From the NCBI GenBank assembly GCA_026387915.1, contig JAPLKS010000022.1, positions 1 to 64,000 on the forward strand: 64,000 nt of DNA, read 5' to 3'. The notes beneath the pieces are model-generated. The model was not told the origin of the DNA. It saw only the letters and a list, made by a program, of their open reading frames with translations, and did not search any database. The stretch comes from Gemmatimonadota bacterium. Its GTDB lineage: Bacteria > Gemmatimonadota > Gemmatimonadetes > Gemmatimonadales > Gemmatimonadaceae. This document shows, one piece after another, positions 27,401 to 37,898 of the stretch. The stretch's first letter is position 1. Every line of letters starts with the position of its first letter. A program made the position numbers and the translations under genes.

Positions 27401-27810
27401 CCATGCGAGACGTTGCCGCGAATCGCCGTTTCGCCGCCGCCGGCCCACACGACATCGGGGTTCGGCTTGAAAATGTCGAGCGCGCCAATCGTACCGCCGA
27501 AGTACTTATCGGTGGTCGGGTGCCAGGTCTTACCGCTATCGGCGGTCTTCCAGACGCCGCCGCCGGTGGTGCCCACGTAGTACTCAGCAGGACGCTGCGT
27601 AGAGCCCACGACCGAGGTCATACGGCCGGAGTGCGCCGGTCCGAGGAGGCGCCAGCTCACATTCTGCCAGAGGGTGGTGTCTACCGAGGCGGCCGAGGCC
27701 GGCCGCGCCGCCGCAACCTTGGCGGCCTGCGCCGGGAGCAACGCCGGCAACGAACAGAGCAACAGAGCAGCCAGCGCGTGGCCGCGCCGAGTCCGTGGGA
27801 AGAAACGCAT
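24493..27810 (-). CDS. exported BNR/sortilin-type beta-propeller protein
   Basis: The protein has 1105 residues with a signal peptide (about 1-29). It contains many BNR/Asp-box repeats (GVWKTADSGKTW, GVWKSADAGKTW, GVYRSKDGGKTW, VFRSDDAGSTW, LFRSSDLGATW) forming two propellers over about residues 50-770. A C-terminal section follows with two Gly-Arg-rich low-complexity linkers (RGGRGG types near residues 450 and 850) and a beta-sandwich plus helical tail. Proteins like this are often annotated as glycosyl hydrolases, but sialidase catalytic residues are not evident. It probably binds glycans or proteins on the cell surface or in the periplasm. Confidence 0.9.
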   Translation of the reverse strand: MRFFPRTRRGHALAALLLCSLPALLPAQAAKVAAARPASAASVDTTLWQNVSWRLLGPAHSGRMTSVVGSTQRPAEYYVGTTGGGVWKTADSGKTWHPTTDKYFGGTIGALDIFKPNPDVVWAGGGETAIRGNVSHGDGVWKSADAGKTWSFMGLAETQYISRIVTHPTDPNIVYVGALGHVFGPNKERGVYRSKDGGKTWQNILFKNDSTGIADLVMDPTNPNVLYAGFWQAGRKPWLLVSGGAGGSMYKTTDGGDHWTELSHNAGLPHGLWGNIGIAISPAKPNRVWAVIEADSGGVFRSDDAGSTWQYVNADRNLRQRAWYYSKLFADPKDSNTVYAGNVGGYISNDGGKTFRSGLGNGDTHYFWIDPTNPKRIAVAGDPGIVLTYDGGTSTVRANLPTGQYYHVHLTNASPYDVCGAEQDGGVDCFPVRVASAAGGRGGRGAAAPPAGGRGGAAPGTPASQFDFTPRYGGAGGESGYVASDPNDPDVTFGGNYSGVLAMQNKRTGVSMRLDPWPLNPMGHDAKDSKYRFQWTFPIMNSPNDAKVLYAGANVLFRSSDLGATWKIVSPDLTRNDPSTLGSSGGPLTKDQTSVEYYATIFAVAESPVTKGLVWSGSDDGLIHVARNVGTGAAMPTWQNVTPKDLPKWTRISIVEPSRYSAGTMYFAANRYEMDDFAPYIYRTTDYGKTWQKIVTGIPANEFTRAVREDLVRPGMLYAATERSMYVSYDAGDHWQSLKRNLPPVAVHDIALRDDDIVIATMGRGFYAMEGIAALREADKVNSVAGVHLYTPGATYQNEGAIKVQYWLKSATQPVTVELLDKKGFVVTKASSTDTAAAAGGRGGRGGGRGGFGGAPAARVTTTEGLNTYSIALRYPDGVNFRGAVYWSGNGLNGPAGPPGTYTVRLTAGTNAPVTATVRVLPPPRTGATESDLIEKFNLLIKIRDTASAANNAVRTIRNVRYQVDSLRNVLNGAQLKAFEKEANVLIDSTRKVEGVLYQTKNEAGQDPLNFPIKLGNQIGAISGFVSANDRRPPPQAYEVWNTLVPQLNVELVRLKKQMDVLLPRVNATLKAAGQKPIVPSTDELGNAPQRAAQAAIIPAENPHE

Positions 27811-27880
27811 GGAAAAGTCCTCGAGAAAAAGCGATGGGGCGCCCGCAGTCGGGCAACCTTTAAGATACGCTTTACGAGGC

Positions 27881-27912
27881 GGGGGCGTTCGGGCTTCCGC
27901 CGAAACGCCCCC
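27881..27912 (-). terminator. GC-rich hairpin downstream of katG
   Basis: A 12-bp stem with one bulged base (27881-27892 with 27900-27912) and a 7-base loop lies 30 bp past the katG stop and 70 bp before the BNR gene start. It lacks a T-tract but is the only strong structure between the two genes. Confidence 0.55.
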
Positions 27913-27941
27913 CTTCGCTTCAGTATCAGGCCAAGCAGAAC

Positions 27942-30203
<2,262 letters not shown>

Positions 30204-30275
30204 TTAGCTAACGCTTCGGTACACAATCCAGTTTCATAGGGAGGAGGGGGTTCCAGCCCTCAGAGCGGAGGCGAA

Positions 30276-31508
30276 CTACTCAGCGGAATCCGCTGGTCCG
30301 CCGGCGCGATACGCGAGTAACCACTCTGCGCTCCATCGCGCAAAATCTCCGGCACAGATAGCCGCGCGGGCCTCGCGCATTAACCCTATGAGCATGGCGA
30401 GATTATGCAGCGCAATGAGGCGTGGACCGAGCGGTTCGTCGGCGGCAAAGAGGTGTCGGAGATACGCACGGTCGTATTGCGTGCACGCGGGACAGGGACA
30501 GCCGTCCACGAGTGGCGCACGGTCGAGGCGATTCGTGCCCTTGAGCAGCTGCACCGTTCCGCGCGGGGTGAACGCCGTGCCATGGCGTCCCATGCGAGTG
30601 GGCGCCACGCAGTCAAACAGGTCCATACCGCGACCGACGGCTTCGACAAGGTCGTCGGGAAAGCCCACGCCCATCAGATAGCGCGGTCGTTCGCGCGGCA
30701 ACTCTGCGCCGCAGATATCGAGCGTGGCATACATCTCGGGCTTGGGCTCGCCCGTGGAGAGGCCGCCCACGGCAAAGCCTTCCCAGTCGCCGCAATTCAA
30801 AATGCCGCGCATCGACGCGCGACGGAGCTCGGCGTGCACACCGCCCTGCACAATCGGAAAGAGCGATTGCTGTGGCGCGCGCCGTTCGTCGTCGTTGGTC
30901 GCGGGGAGCAGCGGAGTGCCGGGCGGTGTTGGGACGGTATCCAACGGCGCGCGCCCCTCGCGCGAGATTCGATCAAACTCAACGCGGCACCGTTCGAGCC
31001 ATCGGAGGCTTCGCTCCATCGCGCCGCGCGCCGGTTCGAGAGCGCTTCCACCATCTATCAGCTCGTCGAGCTGCATAATGACATCGGCGCCAAGGTTGCG
31101 CTCGATTTGAATGACGCGCTCGGGGGTATAGGCGTGGAGTGAGCCGTCAAATTTATTCTTGAAGGTGACGCCTTCCTCGTTCACTTCGCGGTACCGCGCG
31201 AGCGAAAACACCTGGAAGCCGCCGGAGTCGGTGAGCATCGGCCCGTCCCACCGGGCAAAGGCGTGCAACCCACCGAGCGCGCGGACCACGGCGTCGCCCG
31301 GACGCAGGTACAGATGATACGCGTTCGATAGGAGCATGCGCGCACCCATCGCGCCCACCTCGGAGGTGGCGAGCCCGCGAATGGCCGCGTGCGTTCCCAC
31401 GGGCATGAACGCGGGTGTTTCCACGGTGCCATGCGGCGTCGTGAACTCAGCGGCGCGTGCGGCACCTTCGGTGGCGTCGAGCCGGAAGGCGAATGGCGCC
31501 GTGCTCAT
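30276..31508 (-). CDS. tgt: queuine tRNA-ribosyltransferase
   Basis: The protein has 410 residues. The TIM-barrel enzyme exchanges guanine-34 for preQ1 or queuine in tRNAs with GUN anticodons. D94 in DSGGFQVFS is the general-acid Asp region, and the nucleophilic Asp lies in DLFDCVAPTR within MGVGFPDDLVEAVGRGMD. Zinc ligands are visible as CPCPACTQYDRAYLRHLF with a His further on (IALHN). A Pro-rich insertion (TVPTPPGTPLLPATN) near residue 205 is not in the core family. No queA or other queuosine gene is within the window. Confidence 0.97.
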   Translation of the reverse strand: MSTAPFAFRLDATEGAARAAEFTTPHGTVETPAFMPVGTHAAIRGLATSEVGAMGARMLLSNAYHLYLRPGDAVVRALGGLHAFARWDGPMLTDSGGFQVFSLARYREVNEEGVTFKNKFDGSLHAYTPERVIQIERNLGADVIMQLDELIDGGSALEPARGAMERSLRWLERCRVEFDRISREGRAPLDTVPTPPGTPLLPATNDDERRAPQQSLFPIVQGGVHAELRRASMRGILNCGDWEGFAVGGLSTGEPKPEMYATLDICGAELPRERPRYLMGVGFPDDLVEAVGRGMDLFDCVAPTRMGRHGTAFTPRGTVQLLKGTNRLDRAPLVDGCPCPACTQYDRAYLRHLFAADEPLGPRLIALHNLAMLIGLMREARAAICAGDFARWSAEWLLAYRAGGPADSAE

Positions 31509-31622
31509 GGGCAGCGAGCGGGTGCGAGGAACAATGGAAAGGGGCGAGGGGCTTATGGTGGTGCTAACGCTATCCGGTAATAAGTTAATGTAGACACCCT
31601 GCCCCCCGACCCCCTCATTCCG
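31509..31622. other. divergent promoter region, tgt and methyltransferase
   Basis: The 114-bp gap between divergent genes contains an AT-richer patch (about 31565-31590) that could hold promoter elements. I cannot define a -35/-10 pair with confidence. Confidence 0.4.
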
Positions 31623-32420
31623 ATGACCCGATCCATTCGATTTGACGATGGCGCCGCCTACCAGCGGTATATGGGCCTATGGAGTGAGCCAGCGGGCGAC
31701 GCCTTTCTCGCCTGGCTGGCGCCGCCGTATCGCGTGCGATGGCTCGACGTGGGATGCGGCAATGGCGCGTTCACCGAACGAATTCTCGCGCGCACGGCTC
31801 CCAGTTCGGTGCACGGCATTGACCCGTCGGCCGCACAGCTCGAGTTTGCGCGCACGCGAGCCGTGCTCGGGAACGTGCACTTTCGCCAAGGCGATGCGAT
31901 GGCGCTGCCGTACACCGATGACCAATTCGACGCGGCAGTGATGCCATTGGTGATCTTCTTTGTGCCGGACCCCGCCAAGGGCGTGTCCGAAATGGTGCGG
32001 GTCGTCGCGCCGGGCGGTGTGGTCTCCGCGTATGCGTGGGATATGGATAACGGCGGCTTTCCTTATGCCGCGCTACAAGAAGAACTGCGTGCACTCGGCG
32101 CCACGCTTCCGGTTCCACCCAGTCCTGAGGCGGCGCGCGTTGATGTGCTGCGCGAGTTGTGGACCGCTGCAGGGTTGGAGGATGTCGCAACGCACGAGAT
32201 CACCGTGCAACGAACCTTCGCGGACTTCGACGACTATTGGGCGACCATTCATTTGGGCCCGAGCGTCGGGCCAACGCTGGCGGAGATGGGTGCCGAGGAT
32301 AGTGCGCGGCTCAACGCGCGGCTGCGCGAACGTTTGCCAGCGGGTGCCGATGGCCGGATTCAGTACAGTGCACGTGCCAATGCCGTCCGAGGACGCGTGC
32401 CAACGCCGCACGCGGGCTAA
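31623..32420 (+). CDS. SAM-dependent class I methyltransferase
   Basis: The protein has 265 residues. Motif I is LDVGCGNGAFTE, the acidic end of beta-2 is GIDPSAAQL, motif II is QGDAMALPYTDDQFDAAV, and motif III is RVVAPGGVVSAYAWD. It resembles the UbiE/COQ5-like methyltransferase_11 group. The acceptor is unknown, and the neighbours give no pathway. Confidence 0.9.
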   Translation: MTRSIRFDDGAAYQRYMGLWSEPAGDAFLAWLAPPYRVRWLDVGCGNGAFTERILARTAPSSVHGIDPSAAQLEFARTRAVLGNVHFRQGDAMALPYTDDQFDAAVMPLVIFFVPDPAKGVSEMVRVVAPGGVVSAYAWDMDNGGFPYAALQEELRALGATLPVPPSPEAARVDVLRELWTAAGLEDVATHEITVQRTFADFDDYWATIHLGPSVGPTLAEMGAEDSARLNARLRERLPAGADGRIQYSARANAVRGRVPTPHAG

Positions 32421-32535
32421 TGTCGTTCATACGAAGCCAGCAACGCTCTCACTACTCGCGTTCATCGGCTGGCACGCCGCGGCGTGAGGCACATTGTCGT
32501 ATCTTTGCGACTCCTCACGTCCCGGCAGGTGCCCT

Positions 32536-33813
32536 GTGCGTCACGTTCTTTGTTTTGCCTCGCTGCTCGCACTCGCCGCGTGCCGCCCCGCGACCCAGCC
32601 CGCGCAGAGTGAGTATCTCTTTCTCTGGGCCGGCGACTCCGCCGACAAAGCCACAGACTTTCTCGCGGTGATCGACGCGAATCCCGCATCGGCCAAGTAT
32701 GGGAGCGTCGTGACCACGCTCCCCACCGGAGTGGCGGGCACGCAGCCGCATCACACCGAAGCAGAAATGCCCCTCAATCGACACCTCCTGGCGAATGGGT
32801 TTCACGCCGGGCGCACTTGGCTATTCGACCTGACGGAGCCGACAAAGCCCAAGATTCTCACGGAGTTTGGCGATCGCGCGGGGTTTAGTCATCCGCACAC
32901 CTTCGTGCGCCTGTCGAACGGCAATGTGCTGGCGACCTATCAGTACAAGGCGGACTCCGCCACTGCCTCGCCAGCGATGAGCACCATGCCGATGGGCGCC
33001 ATGAAACCGCACGCCGTGGACGTCACCGGCGGGCTCGTGGAAATGGACGAGCGTGGTACCGTTGTCCGCAGAGGTGCCGCGGCGGACAGCGCGATCCCCG
33101 ACAAGCTGATTTATCCGTATAGCGTGATTGCGATGCGCGCCGTTGACCGCGCCGTCTCCACCACCACGAACATGTCGCATGACGACAAGATCTCTACCTC
33201 CGAATGGGTGCAGTTCTGGCGCTTGTCCGACCTGAAGCTGCTCCAGAGCATCGCACTCAAGCCCGGGCCGCGTGGCGATGAGCACAAGTTCACGGGCGAG
33301 CCACATCTCCTGCCCGACGGCAAGAGCGTGTACATCCACACATTCAACTGTGGGTTGTATTTGTTGCGTGGCGTGGAAAGTTCGGCGCCTACCACAACGT
33401 TTGTGAAAGGTTTTGAAGGCACGGGCTGCGGCGTACCGGTCCTCACGGGTCACTGGTGGCTACAACCGGTGCCGGCAGCGCACTCGCTCGTCGCGCTCGA
33501 CATTTCCGATCCCGAGCATCCGCGCGAGGTCTCGTCTGTTTCGTTTGGAGTTGACGAGGAGCCGCACTGGATTGCCATAGACCCCACGGGGACGCGCGTG
33601 GTGTTGAACTCCGGCGGCTGGGTCGCCAACGGGTTCTCAAAGGGGAATAGACTCTTCGTGATCAATTTCGATCCAACAACCGGCACGCTCGCTATTGATG
33701 CGCGATTCAAGGATGCGCAGAGCGATCGGCCCGGCCTGACCCTCACTGGCCGGACGTGGCCCCACGGGTTTACCGGTACGGCCGTGCCACACGGGACGGT
33801 GTTCTCTCGGTAA
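32536..33813 (+). CDS. lipoprotein resembling selenium-binding protein/methanethiol oxidase (SBP56-like)
   Basis: The protein has 425 residues from GTG at 32536, with AGG 6 bases upstream. A lipobox (LLALAAC) is near residue 16. Motifs such as PHHTEAEMP, LLANGFHAGRTWLFDL, SHPHTFVRL and PHLLPDGKSVYIHTFNCGLY resemble the SBP56 propeller family, which in bacteria includes methanethiol oxidase with a copper site. The histidine-rich motifs fit a metal site. Family assignment is by eye and moderate; it could be another YVTN-type propeller. A strong terminator follows. Confidence 0.6.
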   Translation: MRHVLCFASLLALAACRPATQPAQSEYLFLWAGDSADKATDFLAVIDANPASAKYGSVVTTLPTGVAGTQPHHTEAEMPLNRHLLANGFHAGRTWLFDLTEPTKPKILTEFGDRAGFSHPHTFVRLSNGNVLATYQYKADSATASPAMSTMPMGAMKPHAVDVTGGLVEMDERGTVVRRGAAADSAIPDKLIYPYSVIAMRAVDRAVSTTTNMSHDDKISTSEWVQFWRLSDLKLLQSIALKPGPRGDEHKFTGEPHLLPDGKSVYIHTFNCGLYLLRGVESSAPTTTFVKGFEGTGCGVPVLTGHWWLQPVPAAHSLVALDISDPEHPREVSSVSFGVDEEPHWIAIDPTGTRVVLNSGGWVANGFSKGNRLFVINFDPTTGTLAIDARFKDAQSDRPGLTLTGRTWPHGFTGTAVPHGTVFSR

Positions 33814-33821
33814 GGGAGCGT

Positions 33822-33854
33822 CCCCGCCGAGCGATGGCTCGCTCGGCGGGGTTT
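33822..33854 (+). terminator. intrinsic terminator after the SBP56-like gene
   Basis: A perfect 13-bp stem (33822-33834 with 33839-33851), a TGGC loop and then TTT followed by pyrimidines, starting 9 bases after the stop codon. This is the best intrinsic terminator in the window. Confidence 0.9.
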
Positions 33855-33907
33855 CCCTATGGGCGCGGCGCTCGCGTTTCGTCCCAATGTTGGCGTACGT
33901 TGTGCGT

Positions 33908-34237
33908 ATGGAACTCTCCCAAATTCCGTTCGGCACCACCAACTGGGCTGAGGTTTCGCCAACCGAGCATCCCGGCGAAACCGGCGTTGCACTGTGGCGC
34001 ACGCAGCAGTTCGGCACGGTCCGCGTGCGCATGGTTGAGTACTCCGCCAACTACCGTGCCGATCATTGGTGCTCCAAAGGCCACATCTTGCTCTGCCTCT
34101 CGGGGGAGCTTGTGACGGAGTTGGCTGACGGCCGTAGCTGCACACTCACGCCCGGCATGAGTTATCAGGTGGCGGACGGTGCCATGGCGCATCGGTCGGT
34201 AACGGCGGCGGGCGCCACGTTGTTTATTGTGGACTAA
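33908..34237 (+). CDS. DHCW-motif cupin protein
   Basis: The protein has 109 residues from ATG at 33908 (MELSQIPFG). The motif ADHWCSKGHILLCLSGEL gives the family its name, and GMSYQVADG, AHRSVT and ATLFIVD complete the cupin barrel. The histidines and the cysteine in DHWC and KGH are candidate metal ligands. Function is unknown for the family; members are small, cytosolic and stand-alone. Confidence 0.9.
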   Translation: MELSQIPFGTTNWAEVSPTEHPGETGVALWRTQQFGTVRVRMVEYSANYRADHWCSKGHILLCLSGELVTELADGRSCTLTPGMSYQVADGAMAHRSVTAAGATLFIVD

Positions 34238-34289
34238 TGCAGCGCGACCGGACGCCGTATGTCCGGCCCGATCTTCGCTCGAGGGAATC

Positions 34290-34640
34290 ATGTTGATCAT
34301 TCGGTACGTGTACAATCTGCTGGTACTCGGTACCGTGTTGTATGCGTTGCGCAGGGGCTATCTCCGTCGGCGCCCGTACTGGTCTCGTGCGTCGTGGCTT
34401 CGCTTTGGCGCAACGTGCGGCGTGTGCATCGTGATGATCGCCGTATTCCTCGTGGATGCATCTGGCAGTCACCCAGCGTGGGTAACGAGCGCTGATCGGC
34501 GATCCTATTGGATAGTGGGCATGCTCGCGCTAATGATGGTTGGCGCAGGCGGTCTCTCAGCGGCGATCGGGTGGTTGGTCGTCGGAGAAGCTGCGCGCCC
34601 ATTTCCAGGAGTGCGCGACCAGAATCAGCTCAGCCGCTAA
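34290..34640 (+). CDS. small membrane protein of unknown function
   Basis: The product has 116 residues from ATG at 34290, with GAGGG 4 bases upstream. There are three hydrophobic segments (about residues 5-18, 38-55 and 75-98). I do not recognise a family. It precedes another small membrane protein on the same strand by 92 bp. Confidence 0.65.
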   Translation: MLIIRYVYNLLVLGTVLYALRRGYLRRRPYWSRASWLRFGATCGVCIVMIAVFLVDASGSHPAWVTSADRRSYWIVGMLALMMVGAGGLSAAIGWLVVGEAARPFPGVRDQNQLSR

Positions 34641-34732
34641 CGTCCCCTCAATGGCCTGATTACGGCCGTTTCGGCTTGCGGCGTCACCAGGAAATTCGTA
34701 TGATCGCCCGTTCATCCCCCCGAGGAGTTTCC

Positions 34733-35155
34733 GTGGAACGAGCCCCCAAGTGGTTTGTGCCGGTCGTTGTGATTGCGTTGTTGTGGAATCTGATGGGCTG
34801 TGCGGCCTACCTCAGCGATGTGATGCTGTCACCCGAAGCGTTCGCCAAGATGAGCGCTGCGCAACAAGCTGCCTACTCCACACGGCCCGCCTGGTCGGTG
34901 GCTGCAACGGCGGTTGCCGTCTGGTTTGGTGCGGCGGGATGTGTCGGCCTGCTGATGCGCAAACGGTGGGCAACGCCGGTGCTCATCGCATCACTCATTG
35001 GGGTGATTGTGCAGGATGTGTCGCTCTTTGCGTTGAGCAAGGATGCGGGACAAGCTGGGACGGTTGTGATCGCACTGCAGGGGTTGGTGTTGCTGGTCGC
35101 GGTTGCGTTGGTGGTGCTCGGAAAGCGAGCGGTCGCGCGCGGATGGAGCGCGTAG
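34733..35155 (+). CDS. four-helix small membrane protein, conserved hypothetical
   Basis: The product has 140 residues. GTG at 34733 is chosen because GAGGAG lies 5 bases upstream; an ATG at 34700 with a weaker AGGA is the alternative. The pattern WFVPVVVIALLWNLMGCAAYL, MSAAQQAAYSTRPAW and AVWFGAAGCVGLLMRKRWA is a common bacterial four-helix family, often labelled hypothetical or wrongly sugar transporter. Function is unknown. Confidence 0.8.
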   Translation: MERAPKWFVPVVVIALLWNLMGCAAYLSDVMLSPEAFAKMSAAQQAAYSTRPAWSVAATAVAVWFGAAGCVGLLMRKRWATPVLIASLIGVIVQDVSLFALSKDAGQAGTVVIALQGLVLLVAVALVVLGKRAVARGWSA

Positions 35156-35312
35156 CGGAACCATTCATGCATCGCGTGATTAGCCTAGCCGATAGTATTG
35201 ACGCGTTTACCGGAACACGGGGAAGGGTAAAGTCGTGACCCAATTCCAGCGATTCGCTCCGGATATTCAGCTCTTTCACGTTCGATAAACACCGCCACCG
35301 CTCAGGGGCACT

Positions 35313-36725
35313 ATGTCCAGCGACGACCGTCACGGAAGCGCGCATGAACTCTCTCGCCGTACGCTGCTCGAGCGCGGTGCGGCGGCCGCGGCGTTTTTTG
35401 CGATCCCCGCTTCGCTGCGAGGCGATGTGGTGCGCGGTTGGACCGCCGCACGGCCCTACCTCGACGCCGCTCAGCGTGCAGAGCGATGGATTGCGCGCGC
35501 TGCCGTGAAGGGCGCGGCCGGCACAACATGGCCCGCCGATCCCGCTGACGCAAAATCCATTCAGAGCAATCTCTACAGCGGTAGCCCGGGCATCGTGCTC
35601 TTTTACCTTGAGTTGCATCACGCCACCGGCGACGCCGCATATCTCGCACAGGCACGCGCCGGCGCTGACTACCTCATGGCAACCCTTCCCTCGTCCGCCG
35701 CATCACTCGGCGACGAAGGCGCAGGGCTCTACACCGGCGTGGCGGGCATCGCATATGTGCTGGAACTCACGCGTCGCGCCAGCGGTGACGCGCGGTACGC
35801 CGAGGGCGTGGCGCGCGCTGCCTCGCTCCTGAAGAGCGCCCTTACGCCGATGGGCGCCGGAGCGGGATGGAATAACTCTACCGACATCATCTCCGGTAGC
35901 GGGGGCATTCTGCTCACCCTCCTCTGGCTGGGGCAAGCACGCGGAGAGTGGCCGGATTGGCGCCGCGACGCCGTGAAGGTAGGCGCGCGTCTCGTGGAAG
36001 TGGCCCAGCCAGAACATGGCGGACTCAAGTGGTCCATCTCCACCGACATGCCGCGACGCTACCCCAACTTCTCGCACGGCACCGCCGGCGTCTCGTACGT
36101 GTTGGCCACACTGTACAAGGAAACAGGAGAACGGCGCTTCCTCGACGCCGCGCTTTCGGGCGAGCAGTACCTACAAGCGATCGCTACACGAACCGCGCAA
36201 AACGGAATGAAGATTCTCCATTCCGAGCCCGGCGGCGAGCAACTCTTCTATTTGAGCTGGTGTCATGGCCCAGCCGGCACGGCGCGGCTGTATCGCCGTC
36301 TCGCGGATGTCACGGGTGATACGAAATGGCTCGACACCATTCCTCGCCTCGCCCAAGGCATCATCGACAGCGGCGTCCCCGATCAACACCCGGATGGCGC
36401 CGGCTATTGGAACAACATCTCGCAGTGCTGCGGCAACTGCGGCATCTCGGAGTTCTTCCTCGACTGGCATGCCGCCACAGGCGAGCCGCGCCATCTGACT
36501 TTTGCGCAGCGCGTAGTGGATAACACGCTGCAACGTGCCACGCCCGACGGCAACGGACTCAAGTGGATTCAGGCCGAGCATCGCGTGCGCCCCGAACTGC
36601 TCGTGGCGCAAACGGGATTGATGCAGGGCGCGGCTGGTGTGGGGCTCGCACTGCTGCATCTGGACGGCGCACTCGAAAAACGTGCGCCGCGCGTTCAGCT
36701 TCCCGACACGCCCCGCTGGCGCTGA
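35313..36725 (+). CDS. Tat-exported LanC-like (lanthionine cyclase-fold) protein with CCG zinc motif
   Basis: The protein has 470 residues. It carries a twin-arginine signal, SRRTLLERGAAAAAFFA (residues 14-30). The rest is an alpha/alpha barrel with LanC-type glycine turns in each repeat: SGSPGIV, TGVAGIA, SGSGGIL, SHGTAGV (H255), SWCHGPAG (C317, H318) and QGAAGVG. In LanC enzymes zinc is held by a Cys in WCxG and by the Cys-His of a CHG motif; here the second site reads Q-C372-C373-G-N-C376-G. A CCG motif is known from ProcM-type lanthipeptide synthetases. No LanB, LanM or precursor peptide gene is adjacent. Export of a LanC-like protein is unusual. A glycoside-hydrolase-like (GH127/GH88-type) barrel is the alternative. 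Confidence 0.82.
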   Translation: MSSDDRHGSAHELSRRTLLERGAAAAAFFAIPASLRGDVVRGWTAARPYLDAAQRAERWIARAAVKGAAGTTWPADPADAKSIQSNLYSGSPGIVLFYLELHHATGDAAYLAQARAGADYLMATLPSSAASLGDEGAGLYTGVAGIAYVLELTRRASGDARYAEGVARAASLLKSALTPMGAGAGWNNSTDIISGSGGILLTLLWLGQARGEWPDWRRDAVKVGARLVEVAQPEHGGLKWSISTDMPRRYPNFSHGTAGVSYVLATLYKETGERRFLDAALSGEQYLQAIATRTAQNGMKILHSEPGGEQLFYLSWCHGPAGTARLYRRLADVTGDTKWLDTIPRLAQGIIDSGVPDQHPDGAGYWNNISQCCGNCGISEFFLDWHAATGEPRHLTFAQRVVDNTLQRATPDGNGLKWIQAEHRVRPELLVAQTGLMQGAAGVGLALLHLDGALEKRAPRVQLPDTPRWR

Positions 36726-36731
36726 CGCCCG

Positions 36732-37871
36732 TCAGCCGCCCCAGATCTCGCCGAGCACGCGCTTGAAGTTGCCGCCGAGGATGCCTTCGATTTGCGCGTC
36801 GGTGTACTTCCGTCGCGTGAGCCCCTCGGTGAGATCAAACATCCGTTTGGGGTGGTCTACCCCCTCGATGTCGGTCTTGGCGCGGAATCCATAGACGGCC
36901 TTGTAGCCGGCCTGGATTGCTTTGATCTGATCCGGCGGGAGCGCGTCATACCCGTGAAGATCCATGTCGCTGCCCACGCCGAGGTGTTCTGGGCCGGTGA
37001 GTTTCGCGACGTGATCGAAGTGATCGAGCAGGCTTTCGATAGTGGTGGGCTCGCTCCCCTTCACGAACATGCGCACGCCGGTGATGCCCATGACCGAACC
37101 AGCCTTGCCCATGGCTTTGATGACTTCGTCGGGCTTGGTGCGCGGGTGGCCACTGGCCAGCGCGCGGGCATTGGAGTGCGTGATCAAAACTGGTTTCTTG
37201 GAGACTTCAAATGCGTCGAGCGACGTCCGGTCGCCGCAATGCGATACGTCAACGGCCATTCCCACGGCATTCATTCTCTCCACAATCGACACGCCAAAAT
37301 CAGAGAGCCCTTCATCCCGACGCTCGGTGGAACCGTTGCCAATCATGTTGCGCGTGTTGTACGTGAGTTGCGACACGCGCTGCCCGAGGGCGTGAAAGGC
37401 TTCGACATCCTTGGCCGTGCGGAAATGCTCGGAGTTTTGTAAGCCGAGGAGCAACCCGGCGCGTCCGCTTTTTTTGGCGCGGTCGAAGTCGGCGGCGGTG
37501 TCGATGCGAGCGAACCACTGAGGGTGGCTCGCAATGAATCCGTTTTGCAGCGCGAGGTATCGGTAGCTGTCCTCATACGCTCCTGGGCCACCCATGCCCA
37601 CCGCGATATGAAAGGCGGAGATCCCTGATGCTGCGAATTCCGCCGCGTCAGCCGCCGTGAACGAGGCGGGCTTGCTCAGCCATTGCTCCATCTTCGGAAA
37701 ATTCAAGGTGATCGGACTCAGCATGTCGATCACCGTCGCCCGTTTCATCAGGTCGATGGTGCGCGCGGAGTATTCAGCGCCGCTCCACGGAAAGAGAGTA
37801 AAGCGGCCGCGGTTGAAGGCGGGAGCAACGGCGAACGCACTAGCGGCAAGGAAGGAGCGGCGGCTGAGCAT
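36732..37871 (-). CDS. exported M19 (membrane/renal) dipeptidase family protein with altered first metal motif
   Basis: The protein has 379 residues with an SRRSF Tat-like signal at the N-terminus. M19 landmarks are E148 in LQNSEHF, H211 in VDVSHCG, H232 in ITHSNARAL, R244 in GHPRTKP and the Asp in GVGSDMD. The first metal-binding motif, normally HxD in DGHND, reads VIDMLSP around D49, so the usual His and Asp ligands are absent. The family hydrolyses dipeptides, including those with a D-residue at the C-terminus. It ends 6 bp from the convergent LanC-like gene and is downstream of a D-aminoacylase-like gene, 27 bp away, likely one transcript. Confidence 0.9.
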   Translation of the reverse strand: MLSRRSFLAASAFAVAPAFNRGRFTLFPWSGAEYSARTIDLMKRATVIDMLSPITLNFPKMEQWLSKPASFTAADAAEFAASGISAFHIAVGMGGPGAYEDSYRYLALQNGFIASHPQWFARIDTAADFDRAKKSGRAGLLLGLQNSEHFRTAKDVEAFHALGQRVSQLTYNTRNMIGNGSTERRDEGLSDFGVSIVERMNAVGMAVDVSHCGDRTSLDAFEVSKKPVLITHSNARALASGHPRTKPDEVIKAMGKAGSVMGITGVRMFVKGSEPTTIESLLDHFDHVAKLTGPEHLGVGSDMDLHGYDALPPDQIKAIQAGYKAVYGFRAKTDIEGVDHPKRMFDLTEGLTRRKYTDAQIEGILGGNFKRVLGEIWGG

Positions 37872-37898
37872 AGAAGATCCGAAGAGAGAAGAAATGCG

